The position numbers and the translations under genes are program-made. Shown piece after piece: positions 1 to 6,937 of a stretch of DNA of 64,000 bases (the stretch's first letter is position 1; every line of letters starts with the position of its first letter). The notes beneath the pieces are model-generated. The model searched no databases, was not told the DNA's origin, and saw only the letters and a program-made list of their open reading frames with translations. The DNA lies in NCBI GenBank assembly GCA_964352775.1, contig CAYGTK010000001.1:1-64000 (forward strand). Direction: 5' to 3'. This stretch comes from CAYGTK01 sp964352775. Lineage in GTDB: Bacteria > Bacteroidota > Bacteroidia > Chitinophagales > CAIOSU01.

Positions 1-781
1 GCGCTGCTGGTTTGCCCGAGTTACCAAAACCAACTCCCACCGAGAGTGGGTGTGAGTTAGGGAAACAACTCTTTCCTTGTAGGGTGGTACTTACCGGAGT
101 TATCAATCGCTCGGCTATTTTAACCGTGTATTCAAAGCCTTTTAGTGATCCCCAACCCACATAAAGCACAGGGTTTTTTGCGACTACTAATCGGTCTACT
201 ATTTCTTTTATTGCTGCTTTATCGTATGCTGGTTTACTCGTTTTTCGAGTATAAGTAGGCATTCCGCTTACCTCCCCTTGAAAGAGTTGTAGGTTTACTG
301 GAATCTCCATAAATACTGGCCCAGGCTCACCGCTTGTGGCAAGGTCATAGGCTTCATAAATGGTGGGTATAATATCCTCATAACGCTCTAAAAGGAACTG
401 TCCTTTGGTTACACCAGCCACTATCTTTTGCTGATCAATTTGGTGAAGTTGATAGTGCTTACCAGTATCTCTTCTGGTTCCCCCAGTAATAACCAACATA
501 GGGCTTCCATCTAAAAAAGCCTCGCCCATACCGCTCATGGCATGAGTTGTGCCTGCGGCAGGAACGATAACCAAAGTACCAATAGAATCTGAAGTACGTG
601 ACACACCATCGGCCATAAAGCTGGCACCGCTTTCGTGAGTTACCAGAATAGGGTCTATTTGCTTAGACTTATTTAGCTCGTCGTATAGCTCGGTATTGTG
701 TACACCAGGTATCCCAAAGGTGTTTTTAACGCCCACTTGTTCTAAGGCAAAAACGGCTAGTTCGGCTCCAGTCTTTTTCAT
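1..781 (-). CDS. Thiamine-pyrophosphate-dependent enzyme, acetolactate synthase-like (partial, 5' part)
   Basis: The gene starts at the ATG complementary to 779-781 and runs leftward off the window, so only about 260 N-terminal residues are present. I translated it by eye. The N-terminal TPP (PYR) domain is clear: GIPGVHNTELYD near residues 23-34, then VTHESGASFMADG, where Glu50 matches the catalytic glutamate that activates the TPP aminopyrimidine. ITGGTRRD and GEPGPVFMEIPVN follow, as in the IlvB/benzoylformate decarboxylase superfamily. The central domain starts around residue 205 and the cofactor-binding C-terminal domain lies outside the window. The superfamily carries out C-C ligation or decarboxylation of 2-oxo acids; the substrate cannot be assigned. 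It stands alone on this strand, with no ilvN-like small subunit on the visible 5' side, so a role outside branched-chain synthesis is possible. Confidence 0.85.
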   Translation of the reverse strand, partial: MKKTGAELAVFALEQVGVKNTFGIPGVHNTELYDELNKSKQIDPILVTHESGASFMADGVSRTSDSIGTLVIVPAAGTTHAMSGMGEAFLDGSPMLVITGGTRRDTGKHYQLHQIDQQKIVAGVTKGQFLLERYEDIIPTIYEAYDLATSGEPGPVFMEIPVNLQLFQGEVSGMPTYTRKTSKPAYDKAAIKEIVDRLVVAKNPVLYVGWGSLKGFEYTVKIAERLITPVSTTLQGKSCFPNSHPLSVGVGFGNSGKPAA

Positions 782-1203
782 GGTAAATTTTTCTTTCCTG
801 AAAGTTAAGGAATTAGGAGCAAGATGCTAGAGCCGAGAACCTAGATACTAGAATTTTGGATTTGGTCGCATAGTTTTGGCAGCTTGCCGAGCTTTTGTAA
901 GCCCCACCAGCCAAGGTATACAGCCTATATAAGATATCTTAAATTTGTGTGCAATCGCCCAAGCGTACTGTTAGCAGGGTGTTTGAAATATTACGATGAA
1001 AAGTTATGGATGAGTTTAGGGCAGTTTTGGTACGCTTAGGGTACAAGTTGCTGGTTTATAGTGCTGTAAGCAGGTAGCACAAACAGTTAACCTATCGGGC
1101 AGCTAAAGCATGTTTTAATATAGGTTGTTTTTTGGAATGATTGATTTATATAAAGTCATATCTTCAAGGATATGATATCCTCTTTTGAGTCAACAATATA
1201 TTG
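782..1203. other. Intergenic region, no gene seen
   Basis: About 420 bases without a convincing reading frame. It holds the 5' flank of the TPP enzyme gene, one arm of a 23-nt imperfect inverted repeat (822-844, partner at 3620-3642) and CTAG-containing repetitive sequence around 827-852. The last 70 bases before the next gene are A+T-rich and probably contain its promoter, but I see no full -33/-7 pair. Confidence 0.6.
822..844. repeat. Left arm of 23-nt inverted repeat
   Basis: Its reverse complement matches 3620-3642 at 20 of 23 positions. The two arms face each other across the TIMP-like gene and the kinase cassette. They could be dispersed CTAG-rich extragenic repeats or remnants of element ends. 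No transposase is present. Confidence 0.6.
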
Positions 1204-1626
1204 ATGCGAATATTGATTTCTTTGATGCTTATAATTTGCCTTTATTCCGTTAATTGGGCTTGTGAATGTTTGCATAATTGGCAATGGCCAATTGAGGAAG
1301 AATTGGAGGTGACTGAGTTGGTTTTTATCGGTACGGTTGTTGAAATTGTTGAAACAAAGGAAAGCGGGTCTTGTGACTTTTATGAACCTTCGATTGCCTA
1401 CAAATATATTGTAAGCAAGGTGTTTAAAGGAATAGCAGAGCTTGATAGCGTACTTATTTTTACATCCTTATCGGATTGCGGATACTTTTTTGAATTAGGA
1501 AAGAATTATCTTCTTTATGCAGGTTCAGGCTCTTGTGGTAAATACAGTACTGACGTTTGTACACGCACAACAGCTAAGGTGGAGGAGGGAACGGCCCTAG
1601 TGCGTAAACATTTAAGTAAAGAATGA
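1204..1626 (+). CDS. Secreted TIMP/NTR-like protein
   Basis: A 140-residue protein. I use the ATG at 1204 rather than the TTG three bases upstream. The first ~19 residues form a hydrophobic signal peptide ending in NWA, directly followed by CEC. A mature N-terminal Cys-x-Cys is the layout of the tissue-inhibitor-of-metalloproteinase (netrin/OB-fold) family, where this segment can enter a protease active site. Later features also fit: LVFIGTVVEI, VSKVFKG, then CGYFFELGKNYLLYA and further cysteines (SGSCGKY, TDVCTR) that could pair in disulfides. The residue before the Cys is preceded by Trp, a poor lipobox, so periplasmic or extracellular release is more likely than a lipoprotein. The role is unknown; protease inhibition is only an analogy to the family. 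The gene stands alone beside palindromic repeats. Confidence 0.6.
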   Translation: MRILISLMLIICLYSVNWACECLHNWQWPIEEELEVTELVFIGTVVEIVETKESGSCDFYEPSIAYKYIVSKVFKGIAELDSVLIFTSLSDCGYFFELGKNYLLYAGSGSCGKYSTDVCTRTTAKVEEGTALVRKHLSKE

Positions 1627-1646
1627 TTTAACTAGCCCCTGTGCTC

Positions 1647-1743
1647 GTTCAAGTCTCTGACTTGGACCTGAGCTACCTGTCAGTTTTCAACTGACACAAG
1701 TCGGAGACTTGTTGGCCATTCATCACCAGTCAGAGACTGGCGA
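1647..1743. repeat. Cluster of four short palindromes (REP-like)
   Basis: Four hairpins lie head to tail. 1647-1667: arms GTTCAAGTC and GACTTGGAC, loop TCT. 1678-1696: arms TGTCAGTT and AACTGACA, loop TTC. 1697-1711: arms CAAGTC and GACTTG, loop GGA. 1726-1740: arms CCAGTC and GACTGG, loop AGA. All have 3-nt loops and three of the four carry a shared AGTC/GACT core, so they look like diverged copies of one unit. There is no T-tract, so simple terminators are unlikely. They resemble repetitive extragenic palindromes; the mobilising enzyme is not in the window. Confidence 0.7.
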
Positions 1744-1813
1744 TAGCGGGAGCAGAGCAATCATTGCGTTATACTAGACATGCGTTTGGCTACTTATGTG
1801 TTTAGTTCTTTTC

Positions 1814-1821
1814 TATATTTG
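1814..1821 (+). promoter_or_regulatory. -7 element (TATATTTG) upstream of the kinase cassette
   Basis: Matches the Bacteroidota -7 consensus TAnnTTTG. Transcription would start near 1828, leaving a leader of about 30 nt before the ATG at 1857. No well-spaced TTG -33 element was found, so support is moderate. Confidence 0.45.
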
Positions 1822-1856
1822 GATTGAAAACCCAACTAATATCTATAGGTAGCACT

Positions 1857-2357
1857 ATGAAGTGTCCCTTTGATGTAATTACAACTATAAACAATGAAAT
1901 GGTTTCAATAGGTATAAGGACAACACCAAAGGAAGTATTCTACACTATCATAAATACTGATAGAAATGAAGCTATCATAGATAGTTTGCGTATTCCAGCA
2001 GCTCTAGAATTTCCAGAGCAGTTAAAATACTTGCGAAGCACCTTTCTCGATATTATTAATGAACAGGAAGTCGAAATTGGGTGCATAAGGGTGTCGGAGA
2101 GTATAGCGCAAAACCCTAGCCTTGTGCGCTGTGGTATAGAAGGCGTACTTCAAGAGTTAATTGCAAGCTCTACGTTAAAAAGGTATAAAATTGGAAGGGT
2201 GACGAACATTTCTAGTCTACTTGATATGGATAAGGATGAGTTTAAGGAAATGGCGGAAGGTAGAAAAGTATTTAAAGAATTGGACTTTTGGCCAAGTTTA
2301 TCAAAAGAGCATAGAGAAAGTTATATGGCTGCTGAATGCGTTGTAAACCTTAATTAA
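1857..2357 (+). CDS. Uncharacterised protein, possibly RNase H-fold, first gene of kinase cassette
   Basis: I do not recognise a named family. The ATG at 1857 gives 166 residues; a TTG at 1824 and an ATG at 1899 are in frame, and 1899 would start right at the first predicted strand (MVSIGIRTTPKEVFYTII). The order of elements suggests an RNase H/RuvC-like core: that strand, a short hairpin, a helix with EFPEQLKYLRSTFLDIINEQ, the strand VEIGCIRVSES, then a long helix NPSLVRCGIEGVLQELIASS. The usual catalytic acidic residue at the first strand is not evident (IRTT instead of a D), so it may be catalytically inactive or of another fold. No signal peptide or membrane segment, so probably cytoplasmic. 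The stop lies 7 nt before the kinase start, implying co-transcription and a shared function. The structural reading is an inference. Confidence 0.5.
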   Translation: MKCPFDVITTINNEMVSIGIRTTPKEVFYTIINTDRNEAIIDSLRIPAALEFPEQLKYLRSTFLDIINEQEVEIGCIRVSESIAQNPSLVRCGIEGVLQELIASSTLKRYKIGRVTNISSLLDMDKDEFKEMAEGRKVFKELDFWPSLSKEHRESYMAAECVVNLN

Positions 2358-2364
2358 ACCACAG

Positions 2365-3414
2365 ATGTCATCAATAGTAATACAAACTGCTAATCTCGAC
2401 TTCACACAAGGTGAATTTATAGGTCAGGAGGGCAGAAACTCTACTGTCTTTGAAGCCATCGACAACCAGACTAACAGGGATATAGTTATAAAGAGAATAG
2501 AAAAAAGTAAAGTATCTAAAGTGGACAGCTATTTTGCAGAAGCGAGAATGCTTTATGCAGCGACACATCCTTACGTGGCTGAATTACTTTATGCTTGTTA
2601 TGATGACAATTTTGTTTATTTATCTATGCCTAATTACCGCAATGGTTCTATGGAATCCCTTATCAATACTAGGTTTTTGACCGTTAGGGAAGTTATTCGT
2701 TATGGATTACAGTTTCTAGCTGGCCTACATCGAATTCATTCCAAGGGCCTGTTGCACCTTGACATAAAACCAACTAACTTACTCTTATCTGATTCCAACG
2801 AAGCTCTTATAACGGACTTTGGATTGAGCAAGTACATCGATAATAATGGGATTGCACAACAAGGCTTAGCATATACTAAACAATGGCCACCAGAAGTTTT
2901 AAGCACTGTTGACCGTAGTTTTCAGTTTGATATTTATCAAGCGGGCATAACACTTTACAGGATGCTTTGTGGAAATGAGAGCTATAATAGGCAGTTTGTA
3001 TCGGTTGTTCACAATGAATACAAGGATTCTTTGTTAGAAAAAAGATTTCCTGATAGAACAGCATATCCACTTCATGTACCGATAAAGCTTCAAAGGGTGG
3101 TGAATAGGGCAATTGAGGTTAATCCATTAGATAGGTATCCATCAGTCCTAAAAATGATGAATGAGCTTGGAGGAATCGAAGAAAACCTTGACTGGTTGTA
3201 TTCTGCGAATGGTAGCTCAATAAGTTGGACCAAACAACTGGTTAACAAATCTTTATGCGTTACATTAGAAGATGTAGATGGAAAGTTTTCAATAAATTCG
3301 ACTAAAACAATGAATGTATCCAACCGTACAACCAACATACGGGATCATTGTTACAGTGGATTAACTGCCAGCAACCATAGGTCTAAAGTTAAAAAGGCTC
3401 TGAAAGAGTTATGA
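2365..3414 (+). CDS. Eukaryotic-like Ser/Thr protein kinase with unique C-terminal tail
   Basis: 349 residues. The kinase domain (about 14-265) has the needed elements: Gly-rich loop around 20-25 (GQEGRN), ATP-binding Lys43 in DIVIKRI, helix-C Glu59, catalytic loop HLDIKPTN at 131-138 with Asp133 and Asn138, DFG at 151-153, PPE at 175-177 and helix-F Asp189 (FDIYQAG). HLD replaces HRD, making it a non-RD kinase that may need no activation-loop phosphorylation. It lacks the PASTA repeats and transmembrane helix of PknB-type receptors, so it should be soluble. Residues ~266-349 form a Ser/Thr/Asn-rich tail with no family I know; it could be a substrate-docking or autophosphorylation region. It lies 7 nt after the upstream gene and overlaps the next by 4 nt (ATGA), so the three genes look translationally linked. 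Substrates are unknown. Confidence 0.85.
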   Translation: MSSIVIQTANLDFTQGEFIGQEGRNSTVFEAIDNQTNRDIVIKRIEKSKVSKVDSYFAEARMLYAATHPYVAELLYACYDDNFVYLSMPNYRNGSMESLINTRFLTVREVIRYGLQFLAGLHRIHSKGLLHLDIKPTNLLLSDSNEALITDFGLSKYIDNNGIAQQGLAYTKQWPPEVLSTVDRSFQFDIYQAGITLYRMLCGNESYNRQFVSVVHNEYKDSLLEKRFPDRTAYPLHVPIKLQRVVNRAIEVNPLDRYPSVLKMMNELGGIEENLDWLYSANGSSISWTKQLVNKSLCVTLEDVDGKFSINSTKTMNVSNRTTNIRDHCYSGLTASNHRSKVKKALKEL

Positions 3415-3584
3415 AAAAAAATAGCAAACCTAAAATTGTGGTTAAAAAAAGAGATAGCGACCTATCTGGAAAATGCTCTACACTAAAAGTTAGTAAAGCG
3501 ACTATCATTTACAAAGCGGTACCTGCTAGAAACGGTTATGATAGGTTTGTTCCGATTAAGGACAATAGTAAGGAAGAGAAATAA
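3411..3584 (+). CDS. Small basic protein of kinase cassette (57 aa)
   Basis: A 57-residue frame starting at the ATG that overlaps the kinase stop (ATGA) and ending at TAA 3582-3584. It is Lys-rich at the start (MKKNSKPKIVVKKRDSD) and has two short beta-like stretches (STLKVSKATIIYKAVPA and YDRFVPIK). No family is recognised. The 4-nt overlap is the main support that it is expressed, by translational coupling. Its size, charge and position suggest a kinase substrate, regulator or nucleic-acid-binding partner, but this is inference. A chance frame cannot be excluded without homologues. Confidence 0.55.
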   Translation: MKKNSKPKIVVKKRDSDLSGKCSTLKVSKATIIYKAVPARNGYDRFVPIKDNSKEEK

Positions 3585-4124
3585 ATGCGCAACGAATTGC
3601 AAAATAAAAAGACTTGCTTCTAGTTTCTCGGTTCTAGTATCTAAACCAACTTCTTCCCCCTAATCGTCCTTGTCTACTGACAAGGATGAAACGAAAGGGG
3701 CGTTTGCAATGCCAGCTGCAGTGCCGAGCAATGGATAATCTCCCTACAATTATGATACAAAGCAGCGTAGCCCGCTAAAAACGCGCAGCCGAAGCCTATG
3801 CAGCCTAGTGCATTTTTTAGCTTGGGTTTTGGTTCTTTTGGCCTAAGCAAAAGAACAAAGATAGTAGCTACATAAGCGTAATGCCTATAGAGAACGGTGT
3901 GCTAAAGAAGGTGTTGAGTCAAGCCACTAAGGCGATGCTTCTGCTTGCTGAAGCTGATTGTTAAGCCACGCATTGCAAATGCTGCTTTAGTTACACACTC
4001 GTTACAAACGAGCGCGATGGAGGTGACGAGCACTACGCCAGATCCTGAAAGAACTTCAGGATGACATTCTTTTTTTTACCCTATTAAAAGTCTGTATTCT
4101 GACTTCTGTCATCTATCCTCTAGA
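3585..4124. other. Intergenic region with multiple palindromes
   Basis: 540 bases with no convincing gene but many short inverted repeats. 3665-3688: about 10-bp arms around TCCTTGTC/GACAAGGA, 4-nt loop. 3832-3856: perfect 9-bp arms GTTCTTTTG/CAAAAGAAC, 7-nt loop. 3970-3982: GCATT/AATGC. 3998-4012: CTCGTT/AACGAG, 3-nt loop. 4042-4062: perfect 8-bp arms ATCCTGAA/TTCAGGAT. None is followed by a clean T-tract. The stretch looks like decayed extragenic repeat sequence. Confidence 0.65.
3620..3642. repeat. Right arm of 23-nt inverted repeat
   Basis: Inverted partner of 822-844 with 3 mismatches in 23. It contains the core TTCTCGG followed by CTAG-type sequence and sits 35 nt after the last gene of the kinase cassette. 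Confidence 0.6.
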
Positions 4125-5762
4125 TCAAACCAACTTCTTCCCAGCAATATGGTGCGCCGCCAACCTACCCGAATACACGCAGCTGCCTAAAAAAGTACCT
4201 TCTAGCGAACCGATGCCGTGAACACCACCACCACCATATCCTGCTGCCTCACCTACGGCGAATAATCCAGGTATGGGTTCTTGCTCTCCTGTTATGCCTG
4301 GTTTAGAAAGCACTCGGCTTTCTAGGTCGGTTTGGATGCCGCCTAAGGTTTTTCTAGAGAGGATGAATTCCCTAATGGCTACTAATGGGTAGGCTTTTTT
4401 ATCGTCTATCTTTTGGAATTTGCAGGTACGTACCTTGTCCCCTCTATATTGACGAGCATGAGCTATTCGACGTAATTGGTCGTCATTATGATACTTAGGG
4501 CCGCGATCGATAGCTGCATCGTAGTTTTGGACGGCGTCACGAACGTGTTCCAGCTTTACCGCATCATCTCCTTGTAGGGCATTCATTTTCTCTACCAGTT
4601 CTTCTACCGAAGTAGCAGTAATAAAGTCGATGGAGTTTTCCAGCATGTCTTTTACCAACTTCTTATTACCTAGCAATACTGTGGATAGGAACTTGATGAT
4701 GCTCTTATCTCTAATAGCCTCGTTGCTTTCAGAGCCGCTTATGGCGAACTCTTTGTTCATTATTTTCAGGTTAAGTACTTGCCAACTGTATTTACGTTCT
4801 TGCTTACAGATCTCTTCTACCGTCCACTTGGTATCAAATGCGGTTATCAAGGGCTGTGGACCAAAGCGTTTGCCCGTATAATCGAGCCAAAGGGCTGATT
4901 TTGGTGGAACTAGACTCAATCCGTGATCTTTATGGCGTGGCCGAGGATGATGGACACCCGCAGCGTACGGCCAGCTCCATTCTAGGTGGGTTACATTCCC
5001 ATTCACATTTTCAACGGCATCGTGTAAATCGCCAAGTGCAAATTCGTGCGAGCCATTCAATATTGTTTCTGGTGGTTTGCCCCACGGTTTATACCAGTTC
5101 TCTTTTACACGATCGATGTTTCCGCCCATACCACCTGCGGCAATTACCGTTACATCTCCAGCAGCTTCAAAGTCTTCACCTGAACCTTCTAAGCTTCCTC
5201 GAACACCTGAAACGCATCCATTTTCAGTAAGTATTTCTGTAACTCGGTGGCCGAATTTTAGGGTAAGGTTGCTATTGCGCTTAGCGTGGTTAAGTAGATG
5301 GTCGCGCATGGTATTGCTCAAACCCCAGCCTGTGCCCCATACCATATGAAATCGCGGGTAGCTGTTGCCTGGTTTAAAGTGGCCCCGTTCTACCCAATGC
5401 ACTACGGGGAAGTAACTTATACCATGTTTACGAAGCCAGCGATAAACTTGATCGGTACAATTGTATACGTAGCTTTCGGCCCATTTTTTTGGCCAAACAT
5501 CTTCTTCACCAAATTCGGCTACGGCGTGCCAATCACTAAGGGCTAATTCGGGGGTGTCTTTCATTCCAGCCCTGCGCTGCTCGGGAGTGTCAACGAAGAA
5601 CATTCCACCGAACGACCATTTTGCTAAGCCACCTAAGTTCTCTTCTTTATCTCTATCGATAAGAAGCACCTTTTTACCCATGTTCAGCAACTCGATAGCG
5701 GTAACTATACCAGCTATACCGCCGCCAACTATAACTACTTCTGAACTGTACTTGTGCGCCAT
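4125..5762 (-). CDS. FAD-binding dehydrogenase (fumarate reductase/ketosteroid dehydrogenase flavoprotein superfamily)
   Basis: 545 residues. The N-terminal Rossmann motif VVIVGGGIAGIVTA (about 9-22) with acidic LLIDRDKEENLGG downstream is the FAD ADP-binding site. The stretch WSFGGMFFVDTPEQRRAG and the later YFPVVHWVERG are typical of a bacterial subgroup usually annotated only as putative FAD-binding dehydrogenase. The C-terminal ADAPTIVE FAD contact is VGEAAGYGGGGVHGIGSLEG near 508-528, where the GSLEGTFLG pattern closes over the isoalloxazine. The superfamily oxidises or reduces alpha,beta C-C bonds next to carbonyls; the substrate here is unknown. No signal peptide, so cytoplasmic. It is monocistronic: the next gene upstream, also on this strand, begins 88 bp away. 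No heme or Fe-S partner is adjacent, so it is unlikely to be a respiratory fumarate reductase. Confidence 0.8.
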   Translation of the reverse strand: MAHKYSSEVVIVGGGIAGIVTAIELLNMGKKVLLIDRDKEENLGGLAKWSFGGMFFVDTPEQRRAGMKDTPELALSDWHAVAEFGEEDVWPKKWAESYVYNCTDQVYRWLRKHGISYFPVVHWVERGHFKPGNSYPRFHMVWGTGWGLSNTMRDHLLNHAKRNSNLTLKFGHRVTEILTENGCVSGVRGSLEGSGEDFEAAGDVTVIAAGGMGGNIDRVKENWYKPWGKPPETILNGSHEFALGDLHDAVENVNGNVTHLEWSWPYAAGVHHPRPRHKDHGLSLVPPKSALWLDYTGKRFGPQPLITAFDTKWTVEEICKQERKYSWQVLNLKIMNKEFAISGSESNEAIRDKSIIKFLSTVLLGNKKLVKDMLENSIDFITATSVEELVEKMNALQGDDAVKLEHVRDAVQNYDAAIDRGPKYHNDDQLRRIAHARQYRGDKVRTCKFQKIDDKKAYPLVAIREFILSRKTLGGIQTDLESRVLSKPGITGEQEPIPGLFAVGEAAGYGGGGVHGIGSLEGTFLGSCVYSGRLAAHHIAGKKLV

Positions 5763-5850
5763 AATTCTAGGGTTGCCTAAAAATAAGGAATAGCAACTAT
5801 AGAATAGAAAGGGAGGGAAATAAGTCTAACAGACCCAGCTAAGCCTATAA

Positions 5851-6879
5851 TTACCGCTCTCCATTTTGAGCATTGGTCATATTAATCTGGCTCAAAGCAA
5901 CCTGGTTAGTAAAAGCAGTTTTGCCTTCCTCATCTTTTACAGAAAAGGTAAGGGTACCTGTTTTCCAATCTACTTCAATCATGCCATAATTGGTCCCATT
6001 ATAAAGGTTTAGCCTTCGGTCGTTAGGGCTACTTTTGTCCCATGTCTGGGTCAATCCGCTTGATGTAAGGTCAAAAAGTGGATATACAGCATCCCCCTGA
6101 AATTTAGATAGTTCTGCATAGTGGCGATCTCCGCTAATGAATACCACCCCATTGGCATTGGCCTTACGTATTGTGGCTACCATTTTAGCTTGTTCACGCG
6201 GCATAGCACTCCAGCCTTCCCAACCTGAGAAACCTGCTGAGAATTGAATACTACTTACAATTACGCGAACTTCTGCAGGCTTCTTTAGCTCTTCTTCTAG
6301 CCATTTCCATTGTGCTTCGCCTAACATGGTAGCGCGAATATCCAAGGTTACTCGATAAGGATAACCCTCTACTTCCATTTCGGCCTCCCAATAAGGCGTG
6401 CGAAATGTTCTGGTGTCTAACAAAATAACCTGAACTCGCTTTCCTTCTTTGCCATATATTTTAGATGTGTAAATACCTTCTCTTTTTCTACTAGGGTCAT
6501 CTTTGGGCACTTTCCAGAAATCTTGGAATATGTTTTTGGAAGCCTCTTTCATTGCGTATTCCATCCCAGCATCGTCCTCTCCATAATCATGGTCGTCCCA
6601 TGTGGCTAACACAGTAGTAGCTTTTCTTAGTGCTTGAAATTCTTCCTTGCTCGCAAGCTTATCATATTTGAATTTCATGATCTCCATATCCTTAGTGTCG
6701 GCATAAATATTATCACCTACATAAATGAATAGGTCGGGGTCTTCAGCTATAATCTCGTTCAATATCGGTTGCTCCTTGTCTTGATGTGAACAAGAGCCGA
6801 ATGCTATTTTAGAAACGGTAGATTGGGCAAAAGAGATAAGGCTTATAGAAAGTAGAAGAACGGTAAAAAGACTTTTCAT
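5851..6879 (-). CDS. PhoD-like metallophosphatase, secreted
   Basis: 342 residues. A signal peptide (MKSLFTVLLLSISLISFAQ, about 1-19) directs export. The mature part has the metallophosphatase signature of the PhoD/alkaline phosphatase D group: FGSCSHQ at 28-33, DLFIYVGDNIYAD at ~49-61, ATWDDHDYGEDD at ~92-103 and ISGDRHYAEL near 260, giving the Asp, Asn and His metal ligands. Members hydrolyse phosphodiesters or monoesters, or teichoic-acid-like polymers; many marine Bacteroidota forms are thought to release phosphate from organic phosphorus. The substrate is unproven here. It is 58 bp downstream of pdeM on the same strand and may have its own promoter. The length is normal for the short PhoD form that lacks the N-terminal extra domain. 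Confidence 0.85.
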   Translation of the reverse strand: MKSLFTVLLLSISLISFAQSTVSKIAFGSCSHQDKEQPILNEIIAEDPDLFIYVGDNIYADTKDMEIMKFKYDKLASKEEFQALRKATTVLATWDDHDYGEDDAGMEYAMKEASKNIFQDFWKVPKDDPSRKREGIYTSKIYGKEGKRVQVILLDTRTFRTPYWEAEMEVEGYPYRVTLDIRATMLGEAQWKWLEEELKKPAEVRVIVSSIQFSAGFSGWEGWSAMPREQAKMVATIRKANANGVVFISGDRHYAELSKFQGDAVYPLFDLTSSGLTQTWDKSSPNDRRLNLYNGTNYGMIEVDWKTGTLTFSVKDEEGKTAFTNQVALSQINMTNAQNGER

Positions 6880-6937
6880 TATCTAAATTTTGATGAGGCT
6901 AAGTTATATTAACTATTGCGATGAAACTTAAAATTTT

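Noticed and set aside
782..1203. Possible gene in the left intergenic region
   Set aside because: No frame with a plausible start, length and codon pattern was seen.
2371..3338. Minus-strand reading frames inside the kinase gene
   Set aside because: They lie opposite the intact kinase frame, have no recognisable domains, and are shadows of it.
1857..3584. Naming the kinase cassette as a known anti-phage system
   Set aside because: I could not match the three proteins to any published defence operon; only context and repeats hint at such a role.
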